From the NCBI GenBank assembly GCA_026573805.1, contig JAIUSX010000019.1, positions 4,526,001 to 4,590,000 of the forward strand: 64,000 nucleotides of DNA. The letters run 5' to 3'. Under the pieces are notes generated by a model. The model was given only the letters and a program-made list of their open reading frames with translations, did not search any database and was not told the DNA's origin. Source of the stretch: Hesperophylax magnus. Its lineage: Eukaryota > Arthropoda > Insecta > Trichoptera > Limnephilidae. Positions 8,433 to 19,331 of the stretch are shown here, piece after piece. Every line of letters starts with the position of its first letter. Position 1 is the first letter of the stretch. Both the position numbers and the translations under genes were made by a program.

Positions 8433-8779
8433 GAAATGCCATAGTCCCTCTATTATAACAAAAAAACTACTTTTCATTTGGTCATATTTACGAACTCCAG
8501 GTTTTTATTATCTTTAAAATGATCTAATTTAAAAAAAATATAATTGGTGCTACAGAAATAATAAAATGCTTGCTAACTGGTACCGTCAAACATCTAACAC
8601 CTTCGTGGGAGCATTTCAGGTATTACAGGATAACTTTAACGTGCTTTAGTACTTTGTATATGCACTGCGCACCGGGCATCACTTCGACATTATGATGAAA
8701 TGTGTTCACTAAACTGGTATGAATGCGCGTGGGAGTAAATCTTTATGTGTACAGTGAGCTGCAGAAGTTTACTAAATTA

Positions 8780-9365
8780 AGAACGTGATTTTTTTAAAAC
8801 AATTTTGAATGTGTTCCATTTTTTAACACCTTGAATGCTTGGAACGATTTATCATGGTGCTGGCAAAAAATTACAATATTTGAGTAAACTTTGTGATTTT
8901 TTTAAAAAACAATATCGAATGGGTTTCCAGTTTTAACCCATGGAATGCTTATAAAGATTTATCGTTGTTTAACATTGTTTAATCAAAACCTTGTTAAGTT
9001 TGTGATTTTTTTAAGCAACTATGAACGTGTTCCACTTGGAACGATTTATCGTTGTTTAACATTGTTTGAGCAAAACTTTGATAATTTTGTGATTTTTTAA
9101 AGCAAGTTAAGACTGTGTTTCATTTTAAACCCCCGGAATGCTAGGAACGATTTACCGTTGTTTAACATTGTTTAAGCAAAACTTCGTTAATTTTGTGATC
9201 TTTTAAATCAATTTTGAATGTGTTCCATTTTTAACACCCGAATGCTTGGAACGATTTATCGTTGTTTAACATTGTTTGAGCAAAACTTTGTTAAGTTTGT
9301 GATTTTTTTAAGCAATTTTATGCTTGTTACATTATTTTATCGTGGTGCTGGCAAAAATTACAACA
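8780..9365 (+). repeat. Tandem array, ~105-bp unit, five to six copies
   Basis: Units begin near 8785, 8891, 9002, 9089, 9195 and 9299 with TTTGTGATTTTTTTAA. Each carries GAATGCTTGGAACGATTTATCGTTGTTTAACATTG-like blocks with diverged bases. The first and last units both end in TGGTGCTGGCAAAAA..TTACAA, so the array is bounded by the same variant. One unit (9002) has an internal deletion. Confidence 0.8.
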
Positions 9366-9755
9366 ACGACGTTGTATGAGTACAATGTTAAGAAATTTAA
9401 ATTTTCACTTTTAAAACACAATCGTGATGTTACAGGAATTCTAAATAGTTTAATAAAATTTTGGAAAAAATATCTCCTTGTTGATATTTTATTAAAAACA
9501 TATTTAATAAAACGTCAAATTATTCGTGTCTTAGGGAAGAAATATAAAATTAGCTAGATATAAAGGAAGATACGTTTAAAAAGAGATGGTTAACAAAGTG
9601 CATATAAATGACAGATAAAAAGTAACTAAACAATAACAGGAAGGAGCAAAATAACTCGATGAATTGTAGAGCAATCGATGATGTCAAGTAGGGTCAGAAT
9701 ATAGGAAGATATTTAGATACCAGTAAGTAGATAATCTTACGTGCACTTAAAATTG
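9366..9755. other. AT-rich DNA without recognised features
   Basis: The frame 9324-9557 overlaps the end of the tandem array and has no motif. Nothing else supported. Confidence 0.5.
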
Positions 9756-9960
9756 GGTTCCATGATAACTCAACACAGTGACAATTCAACACACTTTTAA
9801 AAAGTGGTATAAAGTCATTAGAAACGATGAAATTTTTTTTTTTAACCTAACCTAACTATATAACCAAGTTAATAAAGTTTTTGTTTCATCACTTTCCATG
9901 ACTTTATATAACTTTTTAAAGATGTGATGAATTATCATTGTGATGATTTATCCGGTTACC
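9756..9960 (+). mobile_element. MITE with TTAGG-like core, copy A
   Basis: A 205-bp palindromic element. The left ~75 nt and the reverse complement of the right ~75 nt are homologous (GATAA...CAACACA..., TTTAAAAAGT, ATATAAAGTCAT). Between the arms is a CCTAA-type run (reverse complement of TTAGG). The termini are GGTTCC and GGTTACC. AAAATTG flanks both ends as a likely target duplication. Relatives: 29537-29750 (inverted) and 54528-54748. Confidence 0.8.
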
Positions 9961-10024
9961 GAAAATTGATATCAAAAATATGTCACCAATATCAGATAAA
10001 TTGACAATTATACATTGAACTAAA

Positions 10025-10262
10025 AGAAAACAGTTTGACAGAGGATTGAACCTTCCTCCCCAGGGAGGAAAATCCTGATTGGGTAGGACTGACATTTATT
10101 TTGTTTGCTGCAATGTCATACAATTTCGGAGAAGGGCGTATATGTTCGTGTGTGTATGCGTGATTGCCACCAAAAGTTAATAGAATGTATTGTCAACGGC
10201 AACGATTTCATCTGACAAGTTTCAGCTCGATCAAAAGTCGGAAAGAGTGGAAAATTGCTTAT
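10025..10262 (+). repeat. Dispersed repeat family G, copy 2
   Basis: Shares the CAGG(G)AGGAAAATCCTGATTG start, TGTCATACAATTTC, GTGTGTATGCGTGATTGCCACC and CAGCTCGAT blocks with the other copies. No ORF. Confidence 0.75.
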
Positions 10263-10555
10263 TGTAATAATTCGTTATTGTTTAGCCATTATTGAACATG
10301 GCTGTAAATCTCCTTCATAGCCTACGTGTTCTTGAAGTAAGTAAGTGCATTTCTAAAATTAATTTAACCTATGTTAAATAAACTAATTTTCCAGCTCTTA
10401 TGATACGTAACCTATTCAATGCGAAATGTTTGTTTTCGTTGACAGTAGTAATATCAATATACTTTTGAATGTTGCTATAAATTTGCAAATTATCCGTTAT
10501 AAGTAAGTCGAACAATATTACTTTGTTAGAACATATTATTGATATATTTTATTAT

Positions 10556-10830
10556 TTTATATCAAAGCTGACTAAAATGTAATGACTGTTCCCCATTTTA
10601 TATCAAGGCTAACTAAAATGTAATGACTTTTCCACATTTTACATCAAAGCTTACTAAAATGTAACGACTGTTCCCCATTTTATATCAATGCTAACTAAAA
10701 TGTAATGACTGTTCCCCATTTTATATCAAAGCTTACTAAAATGAAACGACTGTTCCCCATTTTATATCAATGCTAACTAAAATGTAATGACTGTTCCCCA
10801 TTTTATATCAAAGCTGACTAAAATGTAGTG
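10556..10830 (+). repeat. 41-bp minisatellite, about 6.7 copies
   Basis: The unit contains TTTTATATCAAAGCTGACTA followed by AAATGTAATGACTGTTCCCCA. Variants AAGCTTACTA and ATGCTAACTA alternate along the array, a hint of a two-unit higher-order period in the middle. Confidence 0.9.
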
Positions 10831-11060
10831 ATATCTAGTGAACGCGGGTCTTGAAGAGACACTTATTGTAGGAGGGAGGAAACACACAAGCCGGGAAATC
10901 GTTCCATAGCCGAGTTTGTGAACTCAGGAACGAGTTGTAGTCGTGTACATGATATGTTTGATGTGCATTTGGTGCGCTTCCCGACTATGCGCCGGTGAAG
11001 AGATTAATGACACTAGTTCCTCTGAGCATCTTCCATCGTAATACCAATAGAACAAAGACA
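10831..11060. repeat. GC-richer block, probable LINE 3'-UTR fragment
   Basis: Contains GGGAAATCGTTCCATAGCCG and a TTGTAGGAGGGAGGAAACAC core at 10866-10885 that recurs at 35747-35766, next to another minisatellite. No ORF survives. Family not recognised. Confidence 0.5.
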
Positions 11061-11199
11061 ACATACCTACCTGATACCTGAGCTCTAAAGATTGCAATCT
11101 ATCAAACGGACCGCCCGTTTCTACTCAAGGGTTTTTTCAGGTATTTTGGGGCTCCTGTATATGTACAGGGTCAGCACTTGTGTACTATCTGCAGTATCT

Positions 11200-11395
11200 G
11201 CAGTTCCTGTACAGTAAAAGAAGCTTCTGAGAGGCTAACGGATAGAATGTCATATTGTTTAAGTAATGACAATTTAATATGTAAATGAAATCTTCAGCAC
11301 GGGAGATCCCAGTGAGGATATCACTATCTCTAGTTGTTACAAAACAGGTATAAAATAAAACATTTATTATCATTAAGGTATAGACATCTCAATAC
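11200..11395 (+). mobile_element. LINE 3' tail with conserved stem-loop
   Basis: The tail includes a stem-loop at 11290-11319 (outer helix 7 bp with one G-U, inner GGG/CCC) and the following TATCACTATCTCTAGTTGTTAC-type sequence, the same as in the LINE tails at 42981 and 54213. The coding part is absent. The minus-strand frame 11185-11373 is a shadow. Confidence 0.7.
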
Positions 11396-11440
11396 TATTG
11401 AAAATCTATTTCAACGACTTGTAAGTTTTGAAAAAACAAG

Positions 11441-11924
11441 TTAAGGCGATGCCATACGTAGTAATGCAAAATCATGTGTATTTGGTTTGAAAATTTGGTC
11501 GCCTTGAAATGTTTCAGATGCTTTAATTAAATACCGCGAGTAGAATACATCTTGGCCTTTGAATTAATCGAGTATTTTTTAGATGAGTCTTTTTATAAGC
11601 TCAGAAAAAAATAATGTAAAAGCCTATGAAAACTGGTTTAAAGTTCAAAATATCCTACTTACGAACCCATTTTTGGTTATAATTTTATTGTATAATGTGT
11701 CAAATTAAGTTATTTATAAAATGATCGAGAAAAAATTAAATATTTATGCCTGAACATCCACAAAATAAAATAAAAGGCACTTTTTGGCCATGTTTTTTTC
11801 TTGCATAAATCAGAACAGGCGGATGGTGTTAAGCGGGAATTTAAACCTTATCGCTATCTACGTAAGGGTTGTAATTGATAGCGGCTCAGTGTAAAATATT
11901 ACACGACGTAGTGCATTGCCTTAA
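11441..11924 (-). mobile_element. TTAA-bounded MITE (GGCGATGC family), copy 1
   Basis: The element begins TTAAGGCGATGC at 11441 and ends GCATTGCCTTAA at 11924. The terminal inverted repeats run on as CACTACGT-type sequence. The interior is non-coding and shared with 18696-19180, 28269-29107 and 34649-35072. TTAA at both ends suggests a piggyBac-type target, though the tips do not start with the usual CCC. Confidence 0.8.
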
Positions 11925-12334
11925 ATCAACTAACCCATGAAAAAAAAAATATTGGTGAGGCTCTCAATCCTCTCTATCTACCCCTTCAGGAAATGGCATG
12001 ATGGTTAGTTAGTTAATGAAACATCAGGTCAATACACCCATGAACCTTACGGAAGTAAATCGAAGACTAAGAAAACTTCCAACTATTAATAAGGTACAGT
12101 AACACCTTGATTAAGGAAACCTCATCACGAAAAATAAAAGAAAATCTCTTCTTCGTAAGTTGTAAGTATTTTTCATAGAACCTAACCGATTTACAACGAA
12201 TATGTTATTTCGCCGCTTGGATAGACCATATTTGGTTATGATTGCAACTTGCAATCTTCCTTGTTTCGTTCATAATCATATATCTCGTGTAAAAATAAAT
12301 ATTTTGTGTAAGGGTGAGGAAGGAGATGGGAAAT

Positions 12335-12475
12335 AGGAAAGGTGATCCTGGTTATTCAAATCTTGTCACCAAACACGGCTAAAGCAAGGTCGACGTCTCG
12401 ATGCTGAACAACTTGTCGCAAATATACCTAATATATATTATGTGATGATAATTATAATAACTTAGTGATTAAAAC
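12335..12475. repeat. Degenerate SINE tail fragment
   Basis: Matches the distal part of the tRNA-derived SINE at 16525-16777 (ATCTTGTCACCAAACACGGCTAAAGC and a GTCGCAAATATAC block), but the tRNA-like head is missing. Confidence 0.6.
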
Positions 12476-12980
12476 CTGAATTTGTAAAAAAATCACACTA
12501 GACTTGTAGAAAAATCATTGTATATCGCACATTAGAATTAAAAAACGAACACATATATTGAAGACATTATCTAGATTGCATTTAGTTTGAGTAGAATTTC
12601 GCAATCACATATGAAGATAGCAGCTAAAGATATTCGTTAGTAATTTGAAAGTAATGTTCGTAGCTATCAGTCGAAGTACGATACGATAAAAAAGTATGTA
12701 AGTTGATTTGGTCAGAGCTCTTCACCGGCAAGGAAGAGGTCCTGGGTCCATTTTACACATGAGACTGAATCTTTTCTGGCTTTTTTGCTTCTCATATTTT
12801 GTTTGAGAACGGTGAATATCTTCAATAATTACATATAAATTAAGTACAGTGTCCGGTTAACAGCTGAGTTGACAAATGCAACGGGTTTCCACCCAGGCGT
12901 CGTCGTCAGTAAAACCAAAACCTCGATGTAAGAGATTTTAGTATCTTTGGCCGTGCTTAGTGACCAGATCTCCAGACTAG

Positions 12981-13331
12981 AGGCTGCTCCGATTACCTCT
13001 CACCCCAGAAGATAGGTGGAAACTTGAGTGGCAAACGGCCAACGTGGGAAATGCCCACCTCATACAGGACCCCACCGAGAGACAGCCTGGGTTTTCATTG
13101 CCTCGCAAAACCTGGTCCGCCATCAATAGGGTAAGGTGCTCTCATAGCCGCTGTGCCCACATGATGCACAGATGGGGCCTTAAAGAGTCGGCGATATGTG
13201 AATGCGGTGCGGTGCAGACCACCGAACACGTGGTCAACGAATGCCCGCTCCATTCATTCCCCGGCGGGATTGCTGAGGTTCACATGGTTGAGGCCCTAGA
13301 ATGGCTCACGGACCTAGATGTCCCCCTCTGA
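12981..13331 (+). pseudogene. LINE ORF2 C-terminus with zinc-knuckle (RTE/Jockey-like)
   Basis: An open frame after TAG at 12978-12980 runs to TGA at 13329-13331. It encodes a Trp/Leu-rich start (PEDRWKLEW), then a cysteine-histidine knuckle C-X-C-X8-H-X4-C (CECGAVQTTEHVVNEC), the motif that follows the reverse-transcriptase domain in many non-LTR retrotransposons. The region is far richer in GC than its flanks. No start codon, RT or endonuclease domain precedes it, so it is a 5'-truncated insertion. The exact clade is not settled from this fragment. Confidence 0.75.
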
Positions 13332-13339
13332 CCCTCCCA

Positions 13340-13450
13340 CTATAAGAAAGAAGAAGTGACCAGATCCAGATACCCCAATTGGGGATGCCATAGTCTCACT
13401 GGCTGCAGACGGTTGAGAACAGTTGAGACTCTTGTGCGGTTTCACATAAA
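13340..13450 (-). repeat. Dispersed terminal-repeat fragment (AATTGGGG family)
   Basis: The reverse complement reads ...AGTCTCAACTG..CCGTCTGCAGCCAGTGAGACTATGGCATCCCCAATTGGGG, the same block as at 38567-38625 and others. It directly follows the LINE fragment. Confidence 0.65.
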
Positions 13451-13459
13451 AAAATGTCT

Positions 13460-14270
13460 TTTTTAAAGTTTCAATGACCAATTTTTTTTTTTATTTATGT
13501 ATCTTAGCTGCTCCTTGATTCTGTTGTTTAGTTCACAAAAGTTTTTTTCATATAAATACAATCATTATTTTATGAAAATTCTCTCACTGTTTATTGTTAT
13601 ATTTTTGAACATTGTTACTTATTCGAATAATCCTATATCTTTATTTTAGTATACTTTGAGTCCTGATGAAGAAACGTTTGGTTTTGAAACTTGTTGATAA
13701 TTTTTATTTAATGAAAAATGATGCCATTAAGTGAAAATTCAATTATTATTGAAAAAATACTCAATCAATCAGTAATAAAACATGAAAATGTTAATTGCAA
13801 TATAGAAAGTGTTTCGTTTTTGTGGGGTTTTTTGTGGACTTCGTCAACCGAGTTCTTCCGAGTGTTTAATTTAAGAAGATTGGTTCATTGATCGAAATAA
13901 GTATGTGTGAAAATGTAAGTTTATTCTCGTACCAGCGATCCGCGCTCCTAAAATACGGGCTGCCAGGGTTACCAAAAATTGCTTTATTTTTAATTTTTTT
14001 TAAATCTAAAAAATAATAATTTAAGTCTGATTTTTTATTTTAAATCGGAGAGTGTAATTTTATATGTATCGGTTATTTATCGTAGTGGTTCAATAAACAT
14101 TTTTTTTTGAGTGAAAGAGAAAAATTCAACGAATAACCTCAAAATATTTGAAAAAAAAAACTTATTTTTTTGATTTTAGTTATAGCTAACGTTAAACCGG
14201 CGTGGCTCGGGGTCAAAGGGGTTTGGAGTAAAGTTTAAGGCTTTGAATTCTAGTGTACCAGAAAGGCGCA
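13460..14270. other. AT-rich DNA without recognised genes
   Basis: Contains a short ...CCTGATGAAGAAACGTTTGGTTTTGAAAC... phrase reminiscent of repeat family I elsewhere. No ORF or RNA gene supported. Confidence 0.4.
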
Positions 14271-14341
14271 TTTTAAAGTGGAAATATAACACCAAACGCA
14301 AAAGCTATTTTTGCGTTTGGTGTTATATTTCCACTTTAAAA
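14271..14341. repeat. Perfect 33-bp inverted repeat with 5-nt loop
   Basis: Left arm 14271-14303 and right arm 14309-14341 are exact reverse complements, separated by GCTAT. The hairpin of 71 nt would fold very stably and is the size of a pre-miRNA stem, but perfect pairing is more typical of a recent fold-back transposon or an inverted duplication than of a miRNA precursor. Confidence 0.95.
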
Positions 14342-14884
14342 ATTAAAAAAACATATTTTTGACTATTTTTTTCTCATACAATTCACTACGTATTTTTGTT
14401 TCAATATTATAAATTAAAATGTAATGTATTTTAAAATAATAAATTGTTAAAATGCTTTTTTAGAAATAAAAAAAAGATATTATTGTAATGAATTGAAAAG
14501 TCTACTTGAATTATTTGTCTCACTTAATAAATACGTAACAACCGTTCAATTACTGCATAAAAAAATATGCAATATTTAAAAATAAAGCCATAATATCTAG
14601 GTCAATAACAAAACAAGAGATATTTAAGTCAAGTTTGGTGAAAACGAGAGATTCGAGAAACTTTGTATAGTTCCGGTGGCTTTTGCTAAATACGTCCGGA
14701 ATCTTGCCACTAGAATTAGTGTTATATTATAGTCAACACATTAGTACAAAAGGATGGAAGACGGTATAGTTGTTGGCTATTTGTAAAGGAATATTTCGGG
14801 GTTTCTTTGTAGACGGTGATCGATGTTGATTTTGATAGTGGCCAAGTTAGAAGGTTATTTATACTTTTTCCGTAGTTATAAGCG

Positions 14885-14985
14885 CAAATGGTGATTGTGC
14901 ATTGCTGGGGGGCGTAACTAGCAGATGATTGAACCCGCGACGTCTGGGTGGGAACCTGAATCTTTGGACGGTTTGGCTACTAACT
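14885..14985 (+). repeat. Fragment of dispersed repeat family H
   Basis: Holds the TTGAACCCGCGACGTCTGGGTGGGA core that matches the TTGAACACACTACGCCTGGGTGGGA of 44270-44300 and related copies, followed by an AACTA..GACC-type end. Confidence 0.5.
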
Positions 14986-14989
14986 AGTC

Positions 14990-15960
14990 TTTTAAAGTCA
15001 ATTAAATTTTTTATTTTAAAAATTGTACAAATTTTCTTGCTGAGACCACAAGTCAGATTCGAAGCGTTACTTGAATATACTAATTTTTTTATTTTATTTG
15101 TTTAAATTTTGGAGTGTTGTGTTTCCTTTTTTTGAGCTAACGCATCTAATGGTCTTGCAATATCCATCATCAGGGCAGCATCTAAGAAATTGTAAAGCTT
15201 TTCGCTTATGACGGAGGAGTAAGTACTTCACGCCCAAAATAAAATATTTATCTGCTTTGGTAATGCTTGGTAACTAGATGTGAATAGGTAGGTACTTATG
15301 AACATATCTGTGTCGTTTTTCCTTTCTTTCCCAATTATTGGGGATTCCATTATCCCACTTACTCCAAGCTTCAGCAGATTTCTTGTATGGTATTAAAAAG
15401 AGCAAGTTTTCATATTGGAATACGACAGCTTTAGTGTTTCATGTGTCTTTAATCCAGAATATCTTAAATACCCGGGTTTACACCTCCCTTCCCATCTGAA
15501 AAACTTCACCTCAAAATTCACACCGATGGCTGAGATCGTAAAAAGAATTCTCTGACTAAATTTGTGTGTTTACTAAAAAAATAAGGATGTATAAATTAAA
15601 AGCATTTACCAGACGGTACTAAAAAATAATCTAGGTTTCATCATCCAGTTCTTGTAAAGACTGTTGAATTGAAATTAAACAAAATGTTGTTTGAATTCCA
15701 AATATTTCAAAAAACATTCTTTACTATGTATAATTAAATTAAAATATTCACAAAATAAAAATTGTCTGCAGCACTGAATTTGGTTTTTATGTGTCCCCTT
15801 TTCAACTCAGAAAGTTTTGAAGTAAATCAAACACAGTGTAGATGGCATGAACGATAGTCGACAATGTAAATGAAGTGATTACAAGTTAAGTACCTTTGTC
15901 CATACTCTTGCTAGAAAGCACAAATAATATATAATACATCTATTTTTATTAATAGACAAG
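14990..15960. other. AT-rich DNA with minor repeat scraps
   Basis: Around 15150-15175 there is a ...TCTTGCAATATCCATCATCAGGGCAG... piece of family I, and at 15335-15360 an AATTGGGG-type piece. No coding sequence. Confidence 0.4.
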
Positions 15961-15964
15961 TCAG

Positions 15965-16110
15965 ACTAGTGGATATTGCAATGCTTTGCTATTGCTTATG
16001 TCTTTCTCGGGCGTCTGATTTTGTCAACCACTCACTACTGTATACCACAATGTTACTCTTAAAAAAACTACATTACATCGAATTTAATTCGACCCAGTAT
16101 CCACTCCGGT
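15965..16110 (+). repeat. Dispersed repeat family L, copy 1
   Basis: GCAATGCTTTGCTATTGCTTATGTCTTT.TCGGG and TGTATACCACAAT.TTACT.TTAAAAAA(C)TACATTACATCGA are shared with 63862-64000. No ORF. Confidence 0.75.
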
Positions 16111-16264
16111 GCTGAAATATTGCGCTAAGTAATCCAAACTACTCCCTAAACACTCCTGGTACTAATAAGAACAAATTTGGAAATTTTCAGCCATATTGAT
16201 TGACTACTTTTCGAGTTTTGCGAGCGCAAACATATGCAGACCGTATTTTTACATATTAAGATTA

Positions 16265-16530
16265 TAATTTTTTTTTTTTGGTTACCTGGAGATTGAACAT
16301 TCTTCCCCAGGAACTGACTAAAATGTGTGAACCATGATATCACTTAAGCCAAATCCTAATTGAATGGTACGACGATTTATTTCGTATATTAACTATAGAT
16401 TTTTATAATTTTATCCAATTTCTGCGTGTGTATGCATGAGTCTCACCAAAAGCTTTATAGAATGCAGTGTCATCAACAAAAGTCTATCTGCTGAGTTTCA
16501 GCTTCGTCGGATGTTGGATAATCAGATCTG
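16265..16530 (+). repeat. Dispersed repeat family G, copy 3
   Basis: Same block order as copy 1, with a poly-T lead-in at 16268-16279. It abuts the SINE that follows, giving a composite. The minus frame 16146-16343 is a shadow. Confidence 0.75.
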
Positions 16531-16777
16531 GTCACCAAACACGGCTAAAGCCATTTCAAGCAACGTTTCAATTCTGAATGGTGGTCTTACACCAAGGCGA
16601 TACTGAGAGTATCTTCCACTCTGGAACGTGCCGCAAATATACTATATATTATTTTAAATTAATTAATTGTGAAATAACACAAATTAATCAAATAAAATTT
16701 ATTTGCGCACGCCGGGTTCGAACCCGCGACCTTCGGATCTGTAGTCAAAAGCGTATACCACTAGACCACGCCGGCCG
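16530..16777 (-). mobile_element. tRNA-derived SINE, copy 1
   Basis: On the minus strand the tRNA-like head runs from 16777 to 16705: an A-box region TGGTCTAGTGGTATACGC and a B-box GGTTCGAACCC. The anticodon loop reads CTACAGA (ACA, Cys-like). The acceptor stem does not pair and the T stem has a mismatch, so this is not a functional tRNA. The body runs leftward to ATCTGGTCACCAAACACGGC. A nearly identical copy lies at 38650-38898 and a diverged one at 33040-33262. Confidence 0.85.
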
Positions 16778-17084
16778 TCATTGGTTAAAAGAAAGAAATT
16801 TTAAAATTCCAGAAAAAATATTGAGTAATTTTTCGTTTTGGGATAATCGCGATCAATACCAAGTACAATACTTTGGTAGTAAGAGAATAACAAATATTGT
16901 GGGTAGAGTTGAAATCGTATAATTTGTAAAACTATGAAAAGTTGAACGCTCAGAAGGTAGAATCCAGGTCATAATTTCCAAAAATTTCAGGTTATAAAAT
17001 TACATTCATAGAAAGAAATTATTTTTATTTTGCGACGAAACTCTTCCTTCCCCCTGAAATAAAGCGAATAAAAAATTTGAATGA

Positions 17085-17312
17085 TTACAAATGAAGAATC
17101 AAAATCTGGCTGAAAGAGCTAATGAAAAATCTCTGAAAAAACATTAAAAACGACATAGAAAACTAATAAAATAGAAATGAATAACTTTAGTCCGCCTCAG
17201 CACAGGTCACCCTAGTGAGGAGGACTAAGAAATACAATTTACTATACATATATTTAACATCATATTTTGTCTGTACAATGTTCAAATTGTCGCTATAATA
17301 AAAAAAAAAAAA
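17085..17312 (+). mobile_element. LINE 3' tail with conserved stem-loop and poly(A)
   Basis: A stem-loop at 17189-17226 (AGTCC/GGACT, CCTCA/TGAGG, AGG/CCT helices) is followed about 75 nt later by an A-run ending near 17312. It is the counterpart of 26205-26343, where the coding part is still attached. Confidence 0.75.
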
Positions 17313-17577
17313 CAGAATAAAGACAAGCATAATCTTTTATTAGCACACTCACTATCGTGCATTCTCATTAGTACTCGGTTGTCATTTTCATAGAGCTAGA
17401 CATACGTTCCCAACAAAAATAAAATAAATAATTACGAATAATAATAAAAATAATGTTTATTTCAGCTGACCATATAAGAGCCATACATAATATAAATAGT
17501 TTGCAAGACATAAACTTAAATAAAACGATTACAATTATAACATTGTATTACGGTGGCTTGAAGGAAATTATCTGTAA

Positions 17578-17766
17578 TACAAGGGCGCGCTGCCACTGGG
17601 CGACGGGCTGGACGAGAATGATTTCCTATTTTCGGTAGCCCTGAATAGTCCTCGTACTATGTGGCGCATCATAGCAGTAAACTTATGCACGCTTCCCTCT
17701 GCAAACAACTGCGAGGCGCTGCATCGCCAAGGGAGGCTGAACAGCGTCATGTATGCGTTGTTATAA
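17578..17766 (+). other. Orphan exon-like ORF, unrecognised
   Basis: 61 sense codons from 17581 to TAA at 17764-17766, in a GC-rich island within very AT-rich DNA. The frame starts just after an in-frame TAA and an AG that could be a splice acceptor (..AATACAAG|GGC..). The product starts KGALPLGDGLDENDFLF and ends GRLNSVMYALL; it is balanced in composition and looks like a real protein segment. No ATG opens it. It could be a terminal exon of a gene lying outside the window, a retrocopy fragment, or chance. I do not recognise the family. Confidence 0.35.
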
Positions 17767-18409
17767 TAGTATAAGAGTATAGACTCGGAGTGTGACATGT
17801 TAGTAAGTAGTGTCTTTTTATAAAATATATTTTTTTTTTTACATCTTTGATTACGTAAAGATTTGCTGAATTAGTGTACACGGTGGATTGTTTTATGAAA
17901 ACTAAAATGGATCATAATATTAAATTCACTTCGAAGCAGAATTTTCATTTGATGAAAATCAGTGTTTTCCTTTTAGCCATTCTACATTATTATAAGTAAG
18001 ATGGGTTTTATACTTTTTATAACTTAACCTTTCATTTTCTGACTCCCACAACAATTTTCTTCAGCCTCTCAAGTTTTCCCAAATAGATGTCATAGATCCA
18101 ATAGCAACTAGCTGAAACATTGGAACTCTTACACGGTATATTTTAAAAATACTAATCATTAAAAAAACTTTACTTAAATGCAATCCTTGGTGGCCCTAGT
18201 AGATGACACACCTTCCCGCAGTGGGTAACTTCGGCCCACCGATACATCACATGAACTACATAGTAAGTGAGCGAGTACTCCTGACTAATATACCGACTAC
18301 CATCCGCCGCATAACTACTATCCTGCATCCTACAGATGAAATAATAGTCGTATTCCCATTTGTGCAATAACCAGTGAACTCACCCAAGTCTAGCAAATTA
18401 TTAATTATT

Positions 18410-18690
18410 AAATAGTATAAAATAAAGTCGCTGTCTGTTTGTGGGCTTATTTATTCTAAACTACAGAACGTATTTTGATATCGTCTTCACTATCATTTAG
18501 AAAATTTCTTCCGAAAGATTTATACACATAATGCATGCATGTTATATTTGTAGAAATTAGAGAAAAGTCCATGTTTTATAATCACGTCGTAAAAAAATAT
18601 TTTCGGGCACTACATCGTTAACGCTGGCTAAACCTTATCAAATACTACGAAAGGTCTACGAAAAAATTCCAAAAAGTATAATGCGTGTAT
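18410..18690 (+). mobile_element. Helitron-like element fragment
   Basis: Contains AAATAGTATAAAATAA.GTCGCTGTCTGTTTGTGGGCTTATTT and TCTAAACTAC..AACG.ATTTTGATA, matching 19215-19330, then GCATG..ATATTTGTAGAAATTAGAGAAAAGTC matching 19895-19925. It is broken on the right by the TTAA MITE. Confidence 0.6.
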
Positions 18691-18695
18691 ATCTC

Positions 18696-19180
18696 TTAAG
18701 GCGATGCACTACGTCGTGTAATATTTTAAATTGAGCCGCTATCAATAATAACCCTTACGTAGATGGCGATAAGGTTTAAATTCCCGCTTAACAACATCCG
18801 CCTGTTTTGATTTATGCAAGAAAAAAACATGGCCAAAAAGTGCCTTTTATTTTATTTTGTGGATGTTCAGGCATAAATATTAAATTTTTTTTCGATCGTT
18901 TTAAAAATAACTTAATTTTCCACATTATGCAATAAAATTATAACCAAAAATGGGTTCGTAAGTAGGAGATTTTGAACTTTAAAGCAGTTTTCATAGGCCT
19001 TATACATTATTTTTTTCTGGGCTTATAAAAAGACTTATCTAAAAAATACTCGATTGTTTCAAAGGCCAAGATGTATTCTACTCGCAGTATTTAATTAAAG
19101 CATCTGAAACATTTCTAGGCGACCAAATTTTCAAACCAAAAACACATGATTTTGAATTACTACGTATGGCATCGCCTTAA
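18696..19180 (+). mobile_element. TTAA-bounded MITE (GGCGATGC family), copy 2, intact
   Basis: 485 bp, TTAAGGCGATGC at 18696 and GCATCGCCTTAA at 19180. The inverted repeat continues inward as ACTACGT on the left and ACGTA.G on the right. No ORF. This is the most complete copy in the window. Confidence 0.85.
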
Positions 19181-19331
19181 GGATAACTTCCAACAACGCC
19201 AGATACCCATCAAATAGTTAATTAATTATTTAAATAGTATGAAATAATTTTGCTATCCGCGTCTGTCTGTTTGTGCCCGTAGTTTTTCTAAACTACGCAA
19301 CGGATTTTGGTAGTATTTTCACGTTTATATA

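Noticed and set aside
14271..14341. miRNA precursor
   Set aside because: Arms are perfectly paired with a tiny loop; miRNA precursors normally have mismatches and larger loops. Kept only as a hairpin of unknown role.
16705..16777. A genuine tRNA gene on the minus strand (also 38827-38898)
   Set aside because: A and B boxes are good, but the acceptor stem does not pair, the T stem has a mismatch, and a SINE body is attached in several copies.
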